The notes: generated from the letters alone by a model not told the origin. A stretch of 64,000 bases of DNA from Clostridia bacterium (GCA_017942005.1 JAGAVJ010000025.1:1-64000); one strand, 5' to 3'. Numbered from the stretch's first letter, positions 8,004 to 16,566 are shown. Program-made: numbers and translations.

Positions 8004-9548
8004 ATGATCAATATGGCAGAACAAAATGAAACCAACGGACAGGCCTTCAGCGCCGAAAAAAAAGGCGTCAATGCGGATCATGTCCAGATAAAGAATCGCC
8101 GTCGGCGGTATAGCCGTCCGCGTAATGCACAGAGCAAACAGTATCAAGAGAACGCGGACGATATGGTCGAAAAGGGACCGGAAACAGAAGAAGAAGATCC
8201 TTTGACGGATGACACACAGAGCCGCTCTGCACAGGCAGAACATTCTGTGCAGGAAACGGCGAAGGGAGACAGAGAATTTCAAAGACGTCGTACAAAAGAA
8301 AAATATAAAAACCGATTCCGGGATCAAGAAACGGCGGCATTGCCTGACACTGAGGGGGAAGTGTTTCCTGACAGCATCACAGAGACAAAACAATCAGAGT
8401 CGGAACCCGGTGCTCCGTTCTCCCGCGCCAAACAGTATACCGAAACGGAAGAGGATATCATCGGCCGTGAGGTGTTTGAGGCTGTCGCAGAGGAGCGTTT
8501 GGAAGCGGCAATTCGTGCGGCAAATACGGATGATGCGGCATCTTTGGAGGGTAAAACGGTTTTGACAGACGCCAAAGCGGATGCAGAGACTGAAGTGGAA
8601 TCCGTCTCTGCGAAAGCGTCCGCGGAGATGCAGGAGAACGAAACCATATCCCCGGAAAAGGTTTCAGTTGAGGTCGTTGGTGTACGTTTCAAAGCGGCTG
8701 GGAAGGTTTATTATTTTGACCCGGACGGAAACGCCTTTCATGAAGGCGACGAGGTCATTGTAGAAACGGCGCGCGGCATTGAATTTGGGTTTGTTGTCGG
8801 CGGAAACCGAACGGTGATCGCGTCTGAAATTGTATCGCCGCTGAAAAAAATTCTCCGTCGGGCAACAGAGGAAGACCGCATCCACTATGAGGAAAATAAC
8901 CGCCGCAGGGAAGAAGCATTTGCAATCTGTCGGGAGAAAATCGCGGAACACAATATTGAAATGAAGCTTGTCGATGTGGAATATACATTTGACAACAATA
9001 AGCTGCTGTTCTATTTTACTGCGGACGGTCGTGTAGACTTCCGCGAGCTTGTCAAGGATTTGGCATCGGTGTTTCGTACACGGATTGAGCTGCGGCAGAT
9101 CGGCATCCGCGATGAAGCCAAACTAATGGGCGGTCTTGGCGTCTGCGGCAGACCGTTTTGCTGCCACTCCTTTTTGTCGGATTTTGTGCAGGTTTCCATC
9201 AAAATGGCAAAGGAACAGAATCTGTCCCTGAACTCAGCGAAAATTTCCGGTACCTGCGGACGTCTGATGTGCTGTCTGCGTTATGAATATGACGTGTATG
9301 AAGAAGAATTGAAGAAGACGCCGAAGCTCGATACGGTTGTAGAAACACCGGACGGAGAGGGGATTGTCTGCGAGATTATTCCGCTTGCAGGACTTGTCCG
9401 CGTGAAATTCCTTGGAAACCGTTCCGATGTTCCGCCAAAGCTATACCATCGGGACGATGTAAAGGTGCGCGGCAAGATGAACTGGAAGTCCGGCAGTATC
9501 ACATATCACGACGATATGCCGAAAGCGGATTCCGCAGGTGAACGGTAA
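8004..9548 (+). CDS. ricT: PSP1/RicT-family protein with long acidic N-terminal extension
   Basis: 514 aa. RicT (YaaT) works with RicA and RicF in the Y-complex, which carries iron-sulfur clusters and directs RNase Y cleavage in Bacillus. The PSP1 domain begins near 215 (VVGVRFKAAGKVYYFDPDG). The conserved Cys clusters LGVCGRPFCC and GTCGRLMCCLRYE are present. About 210 N-terminal residues are low-complexity, rich in Glu, Arg and Ala, and much longer than in Bacillus YaaT (about 275 aa). Start at 8004 or the second ATG at 8013; an upstream frame begins at 7899 without support. A terminator follows at 9576. Confidence 0.88.
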   Translation: MINMAEQNETNGQAFSAEKKGVNADHVQIKNRRRRYSRPRNAQSKQYQENADDMVEKGPETEEEDPLTDDTQSRSAQAEHSVQETAKGDREFQRRRTKEKYKNRFRDQETAALPDTEGEVFPDSITETKQSESEPGAPFSRAKQYTETEEDIIGREVFEAVAEERLEAAIRAANTDDAASLEGKTVLTDAKADAETEVESVSAKASAEMQENETISPEKVSVEVVGVRFKAAGKVYYFDPDGNAFHEGDEVIVETARGIEFGFVVGGNRTVIASEIVSPLKKILRRATEEDRIHYEENNRRREEAFAICREKIAEHNIEMKLVDVEYTFDNNKLLFYFTADGRVDFRELVKDLASVFRTRIELRQIGIRDEAKLMGGLGVCGRPFCCHSFLSDFVQVSIKMAKEQNLSLNSAKISGTCGRLMCCLRYEYDVYEEELKKTPKLDTVVETPDGEGIVCEIIPLAGLVRVKFLGNRSDVPPKLYHRDDVKVRGKMNWKSGSITYHDDMPKADSAGER

Positions 9549-9575
9549 GTGCGTGCAAGGATCAGGGGCTTCCTT

Positions 9576-9598
9576 GAACATCTGATTTTCAGATGTTC
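9576..9598 (+). terminator. Terminator-like hairpin after ricT
   Basis: Perfect 10-bp stem GAACATCTGA/TCAGATGTTC with a TTT loop. The following T tract is weak (TGTAATT), so termination efficiency is uncertain. Confidence 0.6.
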
Positions 9599-9659
9599 TG
9601 TAATTGATGAATGTTTTTTGAAATTTTCCAGAAATTTTTTAAAAAAATTTGAATATCTA

Positions 9660-9688
9660 TTGACAAAATCGTTAAAATGGGGTAAAAT
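9660..9688 (+). promoter_or_regulatory. Sigma-A promoter of the lipoprotein gene
   Basis: TTGACA (9660-9665), 17-bp spacer, TAAAAT (9683-9688). It lies about 75 nt before the ATG at 9766, which has AAAGAAGGA upstream. Confidence 0.8.
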
Positions 9689-9765
9689 ATAATTTATACA
9701 GGCATAAGTCTGGAAATAAATTTTCCAAAACGTTATTTTCCAAAATATGAAAGAAGGATTTAACA

Positions 9766-10455
9766 ATGAAAAAATTTGCTTTCATCCTTGCAGCAGCTGT
9801 TTTGGCGATGTCCCTCGCATCCTGCGGCGGCGACGATAAAAAAGACGCAGATAATACAAGCGCTGCGGGCGACTCCACAACTCCTGCCGTCAACACAGAA
9901 GCAGATACCACTGCCGCTCCTGTTACGACTGAGGAAGCTACGACTGTCGAAACTGAGCCGGAAAAGGTTCCGGTTTATACCCCTGTGGCTGTCGATAATT
10001 TCGACGATCCCGAAAACACCGTTTGGAAGCAGAACGCGCAGATTTCCAACTTCAATGTTGCAGATGGCTATCTGACAGCGACTTCTACCGGCGGTGACCC
10101 CTCCATTGCAACCAAGGCTGACCTTAATCTGAACTGTGATGATATTGATGTCATCCGTGTGCGTTTCCTCAACGGTACAGCGAACGATTCCATCCAGCTG
10201 TTCTTTACAACGGATACCAACACCGGGTACAGTGAGGAAGCTTCCTTTAAGGAAATGACCTGGAATACAGAAGTGGACTGCGATCTCGCTACCATTTCTG
10301 AGAGAAGTGCAGATGAATGGGATGAGGTTATCTTCTATACCGAAGACAATGATCTGTGGACCGGTACACTGAAGAAGATCAGACTTGACCTTTCCAATGG
10401 TGAAGGTCCGTACGTGGTCGACTATATCTCGCTTGACAGCGTTTCTTACGAATAA
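9766..10455 (+). CDS. Secreted lipoprotein with a carbohydrate-binding-like C-terminal domain
   Basis: 229 aa. A lipoprotein signal peptide MKKFAFILAAAVLAMSLASC places the lipidated Cys at about residue 20. A Thr/Ala/Glu-rich linker (about 25-70) tethers a folded domain (about 75-229) rich in beta strands, ending GPYVVDYISLDSVSYE. That ending is seen in jelly-roll carbohydrate-binding-like domains, but I see no specific family. It is monocistronic: its own promoter lies upstream and a strong terminator follows. It is likely abundant and surface-anchored; function unknown. Confidence 0.8.
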   Translation: MKKFAFILAAAVLAMSLASCGGDDKKDADNTSAAGDSTTPAVNTEADTTAAPVTTEEATTVETEPEKVPVYTPVAVDNFDDPENTVWKQNAQISNFNVADGYLTATSTGGDPSIATKADLNLNCDDIDVIRVRFLNGTANDSIQLFFTTDTNTGYSEEASFKEMTWNTEVDCDLATISERSADEWDEVIFYTEDNDLWTGTLKKIRLDLSNGEGPYVVDYISLDSVSYE

Positions 10456-10470
10456 AAAATAATTTTTTTA

Positions 10471-10502
10471 AAAGACTGCCGCGCAAAGGTGCGGCAGTCT
10501 TT
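10471..10502 (+). terminator. Strong intrinsic terminator of the lipoprotein gene
   Basis: Perfect 12-bp stem AAAGACTGCCGC/GCGGCAGTCTTT with an 8-nt loop, followed by TATTTG. Confidence 0.88.
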
Positions 10503-10548
10503 ATTTGATTCATTAGGGGCGGTATCGTCCCGTCATTTGGGCGTTTTG

Positions 10549-10579
10549 GGTTGCTGCAAATTGAAAGTTTGCGGCAGCC
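10549..10579 (-). terminator. Terminator-like hairpin after ylbJ (TGCTGCA family)
   Basis: Stem GGTTGCTGCAAA/TTTGCGGCAGCC, 12 bp with G-U pairs and a 7-nt loop, just beyond the ylbJ stop. The same TGCTGCA/TGCAGCA stem type recurs at 31451, 33657, 35802 and 52247. A fragment of repeat family D precedes it on the plus strand (10515-10540). Confidence 0.6.
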
Positions 10580-10593
10580 TCATCAAATTCATG

Positions 10594-11646
10594 TTATAAA
10601 AATAAACAGGAAAGAGCAGTAACAGCAGCGCAGAGAATACCGATGATCACTTTCTGCACCCAATATTCCCGCATGGAAAGCGCCGTATTCTGCACACATC
10701 CAGCGGTCTGCATGCCAACACAGATACCGCCGAACCCAATCATGCCGGAAGTCAGAATGATCGCTGCCTGTTTTGTAAGAATTCCGCTTTCATAGAGCTT
10801 GGAGATTTCTAACGTTCCGCCGGTCATTTCCAGAATACCGCCAATACAGGAAGCCATGAAATGCGGGCAGAATGCGCATACCAGTGCCCGTATTACGGAA
10901 AAAAAGACAACGGCGCCGCATAATCCCAGCATGTTCTCCGCACCCCGACGGATGGCAGCAGAAATCGACGTGTATGCATGTGATTCACTTCTGTTTGCGG
11001 AAGACAATGCTGCACACGGTCCTGCTGTGTTGACGGTATTTTTGAGTTGTATCAGAAAGATAAGCCCGAGAACGCTTATTTGCTCTGCGTATAAAAACCA
11101 CCCAATCGCGGCAGAACCAAAGAGCGTTTTCCCGATATATCCGGATAAAAACGCGGGACTGGACGCAGTACATACACCGAGAAAACGGGAGGCGGTTTTT
11201 TTATCCAGTCGACCGGACTGGCAGTGAGAAGCCAGTGCAACGGCGCCGATGGGAAATCCTGTAAGAATTCCGATGACAAATGAAGATATCAAAGCAGAAG
11301 CAGCTGTACGATTTCCTGTGTTTTGTTTTCCTGTGTGCCGCGACAGTACCTCTGATAAAAATTCGGATAAAATCGGCGCCATGCAGAGAAACGGAAACAG
11401 GGCTGGTATGACCGCCTTTGCACATAGAGAAAGTCCTGCCAAAGCCCCCAGCGAACAGCGTTCCGGCTGCCATAAAAAGAGCAGCGCCAAAAGAACGGCT
11501 GCGCCTGCTGTGAGTCCGTGATGTGTCTTTGTATTGGCGGATACGGCTTGTTTTCCTGCATTTCTGCAAGCGGTTTCGGGTGGAACGGCATATGGGGTTC
11601 TGAGCGGCATTTTTTGTGTTCTTGTGGAAAAACGTTCTGCTTTCAT
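10594..11646 (-). CDS. ylbJ: Sporulation integral membrane protein YlbJ
   Basis: 350 aa, polytopic. YlbJ is a nucleoside-recognition (Gate) domain membrane protein needed for spore cortex formation in Bacillus, made in the mother cell. Family marks are ALFPFLCMAPILSEF near the N-terminus, FVIGILTGFPIGAVALAS, FLGVCTASSPAFLSGYIG and GMIGFGGICVGMQTAG near the C-terminus. The start region is MVMCMKAERF; I choose the last ATG (11646), 13-14 nt after a hairpin of the bridged leader, though 11658 is possible. It is divergent from yqfC, another sporulation gene. Confidence 0.8.
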   Translation of the reverse strand: MKAERFSTRTQKMPLRTPYAVPPETACRNAGKQAVSANTKTHHGLTAGAAVLLALLFLWQPERCSLGALAGLSLCAKAVIPALFPFLCMAPILSEFLSEVLSRHTGKQNTGNRTAASALISSFVIGILTGFPIGAVALASHCQSGRLDKKTASRFLGVCTASSPAFLSGYIGKTLFGSAAIGWFLYAEQISVLGLIFLIQLKNTVNTAGPCAALSSANRSESHAYTSISAAIRRGAENMLGLCGAVVFFSVIRALVCAFCPHFMASCIGGILEMTGGTLEISKLYESGILTKQAAIILTSGMIGFGGICVGMQTAGCVQNTALSMREYWVQKVIIGILCAAVTALSCLFL

Positions 11647-11686
11647 ACACATCACCATGGCATCGCTTACGCGAAGCTTCCTTTCC
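11647..11686 (-). promoter_or_regulatory. Hairpin-bridged ribosome binding site of ylbJ
   Basis: Minus strand: GGAAAGGA (11686-11679), hairpin GCTTCGC-gtaa-GCGATGC with one mismatch (11677-11660), then CATGGTGATGTGT and ATG. The post-hairpin segment closely matches the consensus CCATGGTSATRNNN. Confidence 0.65.
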
Positions 11687-11727
11687 GTTTGGATTCCCTG
11701 CGTGAATCATAGTGCGGCGCCCCTGCG

Positions 11728-11735
11728 CATACAAT
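11728..11735 (+). promoter_or_regulatory. Sigma-E-like -10 element upstream of yqfC
   Basis: CATACAAT equals the mother-cell sigma-E -10 consensus; GAATCATA about 15 nt upstream is an acceptable -35. It lies about 200 nt before yqfC, which is a sigma-E gene in Bacillus. This is inference from two short motifs. Confidence 0.35.
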
Positions 11736-11935
11736 GCATATGTGTATACCCCCAAAGAGGGATATCCTTTTCCTGCAAAACACAGCGCCGCATCAAATTG
11801 TATGATGGCAGGTACCGTGAAAATGCTTTTTTAAAAAGCCGTGTTTTGTACCTTGACGATCTGCTGGACCGTCATTTTGGCTATACCGGAATCGCTGTAT
11901 AACTTCCAGGTTATTTGAAAGGAATGGCTATCGCT

Positions 11936-12307
11936 ATGGCAGAAAAACGAGTTTCAAAGCGCAGAACCAATACCAAAACGAAAAAGAAAACCACGTGGAA
12001 CCGGAGACTGTCCGCACTGTTTGAATTTCCGGACAGCTGTGCTTCCGCTGTACCTTATATGGAATTGCAGGGGGATTCGTCGCTTGCGCTGACAGGATAT
12101 GAATCTCTGCTCGTATACGATGAAACCAATATTTTGTTCCGCATGAAGCCGGGGGCGGGCTGTATGGGGACGCATGATTTTTCGCTTCTGCGCATTGTAG
12201 GACAGGGGCTGACCATTTATGTTTTGCGTGAAGGATGTCTTTGTGTACGCGGAAGAATCTGTTCTGTGATTCTGCACAGCGATGCGGCGGAACATCCTGC
12301 GCCGTGA
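11936..12307 (+). CDS. yqfC: Sporulation protein YqfC (YabP/YqfC family)
   Basis: 123 aa, slightly longer than usual for YqfC, with a Lys/Arg-rich N-terminal tail. The domain LFEFPDSCASAVPYMELQGDS and GYESLLVYDETNILFRMK is diagnostic for YabP/YqfC. It is needed with YqfD in the mother cell during engulfment in Bacillus. AAAGGA lies 12 nt before the chosen ATG; the intervening ATGGCTATCGCT resembles the spacer of the bridged leaders but without a hairpin. yqfD follows after 98 nt. Confidence 0.82.
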   Translation: MAEKRVSKRRTNTKTKKKTTWNRRLSALFEFPDSCASAVPYMELQGDSSLALTGYESLLVYDETNILFRMKPGAGCMGTHDFSLLRIVGQGLTIYVLREGCLCVRGRICSVILHSDAAEHPAP

Positions 12308-12316
12308 AAGGAATCT

Positions 12317-12336
12317 TTGGCTTTTGCAAAAGCCAA
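12317..12336 (+). other. Perfect palindromic hairpin between yqfC and yqfD
   Basis: TTGGCTTTTG/CAAAAGCCAA, 20 nt, just after AAAGGAATC. It precedes the bridged leader of yqfD and may act as a partial terminator or RNA-stability element. Confidence 0.6.
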
Positions 12337-12343
12337 GTTTGTA

Positions 12344-12405
12344 AAGAAAGGAAAACGTTCGCACCGTTCAGGCTCCGCTGAACATGCGAAGTCATGGTCA
12401 TAAGA
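12344..12405 (+). promoter_or_regulatory. Hairpin-bridged ribosome binding site of yqfD
   Basis: AAGAAAGGA (12344-12352), outer stem ACGTTCGC/GCGAAGT (12355-12362 with 12386-12392, one bulge), inner hairpin GTTCAG/CTGAAC (12366-12383). TCATGGTCATAAGA (14 nt) then leads to ATG at 12406. It is nearly identical to the leader of the HTH gene at 35540-35601. Confidence 0.7.
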
Positions 12406-13695
12406 ATGTCACTGCTTACTTATCTTGCGGGAACCGTTACTGTGCGTCTTCCGCTGCTGTCTAAGCGGATTTACACAGCCATTCTCATAAAGCACACCAT
12501 TCCAATCACCGCGTCCTGTGCTGAGGAAAACGGCGATCTGCTTGTCACCATGCGGACCTCAGCCTATCGGGTTTTTTGTGAAAACCTGGAACGCCGCGGC
12601 TTGAGAACGCCTGAAATTGTTGGAAGACAGGGGCTGCCATATGTGCTTGCGTGTTTTCGGGCACGTCCGGGTGTGTTTATCGGCGCCGCACTGATGATTG
12701 GAATTGTGGTGCTGTCCAGCCTGTTTTGCTGGCGGGTGGACGTGATCTGTCTTGATAATGCACAGGCGGTACGCAGTGAAGATTATGTGGATACCAATGC
12801 CGTCCGAACACAGCTTGCCGATATGGGGGTCGGGGTAGGGACGTTTCTGCCGTCGCTTGATGTCCGGATGTCTGAAAATCGTTTTTTAATGCATAGTGAC
12901 AGTGTCAGTTGGATTGCCATTAATCAGCAGGGAACCGTTCTTTCGGTTGAAGTACGTTCCACACATGCAGTATCCGACGAAGGCAGCGGATTTCTCAAAG
13001 AGACAGAGGACGGTTTGTTGGAAGGATGCAACCTCATTGCCGATGCCGATGGTCGTGTGATTCGCTGGGAGGTTCAAAACGGCAATGTGGTGGTGCAGAA
13101 CGAGCAGATGGTGACAAAAGGCATGCTGCTGGCTTCCGGCGTATATGAATCGAAAGACGGAGATGTGATTTTCAGCCGCGCACACGGAAAGGTGTTTGCA
13201 GAGACAGTGCGGACGCTGCGTGCGGAAATCCCCTTACAGGTTACGGAAGATCATCCGACAGGTACGTGTGAAACACGCAGTACCCTGCACTTTTTCGGGC
13301 ATGATTTGATTTCATGGCGATGGTCAAACGTAACTTTTTTGGAAATTTTTCAAAATTGGAAGAAAAAGACTGGATTTTCAGATGCAGAATATGATACAAT
13401 AATAGAGGAGCGTGTGATGAAGCTGCCTGATGGAACCAGACTGCCGCTCACAGTCAAAAAAGAGTCCCGCCTATATAAAACGCAGTCTACACGCAGCCGT
13501 ACAAAAGAAGAAGCCTCCGCACTTGCCGAAGCGGCGCTGACCGAACAGCTTTCCGGGATGACCGATGCCGTCGTCCTTTCCGCGGAAACTGATACGGTAT
13601 GGGAGGAAGACCGATTGATTGTGACAAGGCATGTATACTGTATTGATAATATTGCAGTGCCGCAGAACTATTACGTGGATTCTAAAGGATCATGA
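12406..13695 (+). CDS. yqfD: Sporulation protein YqfD
   Basis: 429 aa. YqfD (SpoIV-associated) acts with YqfC in the mother cell for engulfment. The N-terminal domain includes FCENLERRGLRTPEIVGRQG, then a single membrane segment near 95-120 (VFIGAALMIGIVVLSSLFCW), then a large extracytoplasmic domain. ATG 12394 (MVIRMSLL) is in frame and equally possible; I chose 12406 because the hairpin-to-start distance of 14 nt matches other copies. phoH follows, as in Bacillus (yqfC-yqfD-phoH-ybeY-era order kept). Confidence 0.85.
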   Translation: MSLLTYLAGTVTVRLPLLSKRIYTAILIKHTIPITASCAEENGDLLVTMRTSAYRVFCENLERRGLRTPEIVGRQGLPYVLACFRARPGVFIGAALMIGIVVLSSLFCWRVDVICLDNAQAVRSEDYVDTNAVRTQLADMGVGVGTFLPSLDVRMSENRFLMHSDSVSWIAINQQGTVLSVEVRSTHAVSDEGSGFLKETEDGLLEGCNLIADADGRVIRWEVQNGNVVVQNEQMVTKGMLLASGVYESKDGDVIFSRAHGKVFAETVRTLRAEIPLQVTEDHPTGTCETRSTLHFFGHDLISWRWSNVTFLEIFQNWKKKTGFSDAEYDTIIEERVMKLPDGTRLPLTVKKESRLYKTQSTRSRTKEEASALAEAALTEQLSGMTDAVVLSAETDTVWEEDRLIVTRHVYCIDNIAVPQNYYVDSKGS

Positions 13696-13776
13696 ATACT
13701 GCGGGTGCGTCACAAATTCCAAAGGAACGCGTGTGTTCCTGCAAGGAAAGGAAATAACTATAAAAGTAATATTGTT
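13694..13776 (+). repeat. Interspersed repeat family B fragment in the phoH leader
   Basis: TGCGGGTGCGTCACAAATTCCA matches the core of copies at 14848, 31607 and 35853 (CTGCGGGCGCGTCACAA). It is followed by a hairpin AGGAAC/GTTCCT and then AAGGAAAGGA before phoH. Confidence 0.6.
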
Positions 13777-14805
13777 ATGAATGAGCAAACACTTTTTACG
13801 GACACATTAGAAGAAACCAGCCTTCTGTTTGGAAGCTACGATATGAATATTAAGCCGGTTGAGACGGCATTCGGGGTAACGGTACTTGCAAAGGATACCA
13901 TGAATGCCGGTGGTAATGCGGTGGTTGTACGCGGTGAAGAAGCGGAAAATGTCGCACGTGCGGCAGAAACCCTAAAGTATGCACTGCGTATGGTCAAGCT
14001 GAACGGCGCATTGACGGAACAGAACGTCGATTATATCATCTCTATGATCGGAGATGGAAAAAAAGAAGATTTACAGGCGCTGGACGGCGACTGCATCTGC
14101 ATTACCACGCGCGGAAAGCCAATCAAGGCCAAAACGGTTGGACAGATGCAGTATGTGGATGCCATCAAAAAGAATACCGTTGTGCTTGGCGTCGGACCTG
14201 CCGGAACCGGCAAGACATTTCTTGCGGTGGCAATGGCGGTCAAGGCACTGCGTGCGAAGGAGACCTCCCGTATTATTCTGACACGTCCGGCTGTGGAAGC
14301 GGGGGAAAAGCTCGGTTTTCTGCCGGGAGATCTGCAAACGAAAATCGACCCGTATCTGCGTCCCCTGTACGATGCCTTATATGAAATGCTGGGACCGGAA
14401 ACCTATCAGAAGCATCTGGAACGCGGTACCATTGAGATTGCGCCGCTTGCCTATATGCGCGGACGTACCCTGGACGATTCCTTCATCATTTTGGACGAAG
14501 CGCAGAATACCACACCGGAACAGATGAAAATGTTCTTAACACGGCTTGGCTTCAATTCAAAGGCGATTGTCACAGGCGATATCACGCAGACGGACTTGCC
14601 GTTTGGTAAAAAATCCGGGCTTGCAGAAGCCTCTCGCGTGCTTGCCGGAATTGAGGGCATTGCAATTCACAATTTTACAGAACGCGATGTCGTGCGGCAC
14701 AAGCTGGTACAGAAAATCATTCTTGCCTACGAAAAATACGACCGCGAAAAAGCGCGCAGACAGGAACACAGCGGAAAATATCAGTTTAAAAAGTCTGAAA
14801 AATAA
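13777..14805 (+). CDS. phoH: PhoH-family ATPase
   Basis: 342 aa. PhoH/YlaK-like P-loop ATPase, probably RNA-associated. An N-terminal KH-like region is followed by Walker A VGPAGTGKTFLAVAMAV (near 140), TRPAVEAGEKLGFLPGD, Walker B FIILDEAQNTTPEQMKMFLTR and TGDITQTDLP. Start at 13777: upstream in-frame codons back to 13705 are repeat sequence. The ribosome site AAGGAAAGGA is about 25 nt upstream with a weak ATAAC/GTTAT pairing between, possibly a degenerate bridged leader. Confidence 0.9.
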   Translation: MNEQTLFTDTLEETSLLFGSYDMNIKPVETAFGVTVLAKDTMNAGGNAVVVRGEEAENVARAAETLKYALRMVKLNGALTEQNVDYIISMIGDGKKEDLQALDGDCICITTRGKPIKAKTVGQMQYVDAIKKNTVVLGVGPAGTGKTFLAVAMAVKALRAKETSRIILTRPAVEAGEKLGFLPGDLQTKIDPYLRPLYDALYEMLGPETYQKHLERGTIEIAPLAYMRGRTLDDSFIILDEAQNTTPEQMKMFLTRLGFNSKAIVTGDITQTDLPFGKKSGLAEASRVLAGIEGIAIHNFTERDVVRHKLVQKIILAYEKYDREKARRQEHSGKYQFKKSEK

Positions 14806-14847
14806 GATTTTCAAGAGAAATCATTTTAATGGTTTCTCGTACTGTGA

Positions 14848-14915
14848 TTTTGTGACTTTCGTTGCTTGAAAAGCAAGGATGGTCCACCTGCGGGCGCGTC
14901 ACAACTCCACAAGAA
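14848..14915 (+). repeat. Interspersed repeat family B copy between phoH and ybeY
   Basis: Contains TTTTGTGAC, a TTGCTT/AAGCAA hairpin and CCTGCGGGCGCGTCACAACT with CCACAAGAAGG, in the same order as the copies at 31607 and 35853. Confidence 0.65.
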
Positions 14916-14922
14916 GGGGACT

Positions 14923-14955
14923 GGGGAAACTTTTTTTTCCAAATAAGTTTTCCCC
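14923..14955 (+). terminator. GGGGAAACTT hairpin between phoH and ybeY
   Basis: GGGGAAACTT/AAGTTTTCCCC with a 12-nt loop rich in T. Similar GGGGAAAA stems occur at 20364, 25945 and 47311; probable terminators or a repeat family. Confidence 0.5.
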
Positions 14956-15017
14956 ATGAATGCTACCGCTATATGGATACGCTTGGATACAGCACAAAAA
15001 GAAAGGACGTCACTTTG

Positions 15018-15515
15018 ATGAAGCATATCATTTATACCAAAAACGATCAAAAAAAGGAAGCCGTAACTCCGGCGGCAAGAGCGCTTGTAAAACGTGCAAT
15101 CAAGGCAGCGCTTGCATACGAGGCGTTCGGAGAACCGGCAGAGGTTTCTGTCACCTTTGTGGATGACGAAAAAATACATGCGTTGAATCTGGAATACCGC
15201 GGTGTGGATCGACCGACCGATGTGCTGTCCTTCCCACTTTGTGAAACGGAGGAGGATTTTGAACTTCCGTCTGTCTCAGATGAGGAGGAACAACTTGATG
15301 AAGCCGTTGCATTGGGGGATATCGTGATTTCTGTCGAGCGCGCAAAGGCACAGGCGTTGGAATACGGGCACTCCTTTGAGCGGGAGCTTGCATTTCTCGC
15401 CGTACATTCCACACTGCATCTTCTTGGCTATGATCATGAACGCTCGGAGGAAGAAGACGCAGAACAAAGACGGCGGCAGGAGGAAATTCTTGCATCCATC
15501 GGTCAAAAACGCTGA
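15018..15515 (+). CDS. ybeY: Endoribonuclease YbeY
   Basis: 165 aa. A zinc endoribonuclease in 16S rRNA 3' maturation and ribosome quality control. The metal motif [11 protein letters not shown] is intact, with [17 protein letters not shown] upstream. The start ATG has AAAGAAAGGA 10 nt upstream; upstream in-frame codons are repeat sequence. It lies between phoH and era, but the dgkA and cdd genes often found here are absent. Confidence 0.93.
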   Translation: MKHIIYTKNDQKKEAVTPAARALVKRAIKAALAYEAFGEPAEVSVTFVDDEKIHALNLEYRGVDRPTDVLSFPLCETEEDFELPSVSDEEEQLDEAVALGDIVISVERAKAQALEYGHSFERELAFLAVHSTLHLLGYDHERSEEEDAEQRRRQEEILASIGQKR

Positions 15516-15603
15516 CATTCAGCGGCGCTGATATTCAGTGATGTTCACGTGCAGCAGTGCTGAAGTTCAGACACGCTGACCCATAATCTTACATAAATAG
15601 TTG

Positions 15604-15678
15604 AAAAGGAGATAACCTTTTACCTGTTCAGTATCTGAACATTTCAGCATTCGCTGAACACGCAAAAGTTATAATCAT
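15604..15678 (+). promoter_or_regulatory. Branched hairpin-bridged ribosome binding site of era
   Basis: AAAAGGAG (15604-15611) is followed by an outer stem ATAACCTTTT/AAAAGTTAT (15612-15621 with 15664-15672, one bulge). It encloses two hairpins, TGTTCAG/CTGAACA (15625-15641) and TTCAGC/GCTGAA (15643-15658). The ATG follows six bases after the outer stem. This is a three-way junction between ribosome site and start. Confidence 0.6.
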
Positions 15679-16566
15679 ATGAAAAAAACAGGCTTTATTG
15701 CCATTGTGGGCAAACCAAATGTAGGAAAGTCCACGCTTCTCAATACATTGCTTGGTGAAAAAATCGCCATTGTTTCTGATAAACCGCAGACCACACGCAA
15801 CCGTATCACAGGTATTTTAACCAGGGACGATACACAGTATGTGTTTTTGGATACACCCGGTATGCACAATCCGAAAAACAAGCTTGGAGATTATATGATG
15901 CGGGCTGCCAACGACGCCATTGCCGATGTGGATGTCGTTTTATATGTGGTGGAAGCGAACAAGCACATCAGCCCCACGGAAGAAGAATTGATGGACAAGC
16001 TGTCACGCGGTGCAATTCCGTCAATTTTAATCATCAATAAAATTGATATCGCAGATGGCGAAAAGGTTGGTGAAACGATCCGGCGTTTTACGGAAAGGCA
16101 CGATTTTAACGCGGTGATTCCGGTTTCCGCGATGAAGGGAAAGGGTATCGACGCCATTTTCGAGGAACTGCAGCCGTTTATGAACGAAACCGACGCCTGG
16201 TATTTCCCGGAGGATAGCATCACCGATCAGCCGGAACGCCAGATTGCAGCAGAAATCATACGGGAAAAGATTCTGCGTCTGACAAACGATGAAATCCCGC
16301 ACGGCACAGCCGTCGTCATTGAAGCGTTTGAGGAAAAAAAGGATATGGTTTCCATTCGTGCGGAAATTTTCTGTGAAAAGGAGTCGCACAAAGGAATTCT
16401 GATTGGAAAAAACGGCGCTGCCCTGAAGCGGATTGGAACATATGCAAGGGAAGACCTGGAGGCTTTTTTGGGTGTCAAGGTTTATCTTAACCTGTGGGTA
16501 AAAGTCAAGGAAAACTGGCGCGACAGTGCAGCACAGGTGACCAATTTCGGATTTGTAGACGATTGA
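15679..16566 (+). CDS. era: GTPase Era
   Basis: 295 aa. Essential GTPase for 30S assembly, binding the 16S rRNA 3' end. G1 GKPNVGKST, G2 region QTTRNRITG, G3 DTPGMH, G4 NKID and a C-terminal KH domain (RAEIFCEKESHKGILIGKNGAALKRIG) are present. The start follows the branched leader directly. recO follows after the GNAT gene. Confidence 0.96.
   Translation: MKKTGFIAIVGKPNVGKSTLLNTLLGEKIAIVSDKPQTTRNRITGILTRDDTQYVFLDTPGMHNPKNKLGDYMMRAANDAIADVDVVLYVVEANKHISPTEEELMDKLSRGAIPSILIINKIDIADGEKVGETIRRFTERHDFNAVIPVSAMKGKGIDAIFEELQPFMNETDAWYFPEDSITDQPERQIAAEIIREKILRLTNDEIPHGTAVVIEAFEEKKDMVSIRAEIFCEKESHKGILIGKNGAALKRIGTYAREDLEAFLGVKVYLNLWVKVKENWRDSAAQVTNFGFVDD

Noticed and set aside
10456..10593. Insertion sequence between the lipoprotein gene and ylbJ
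   Set aside because: Only terminators and a short family D fragment; no transposase or inverted ends.
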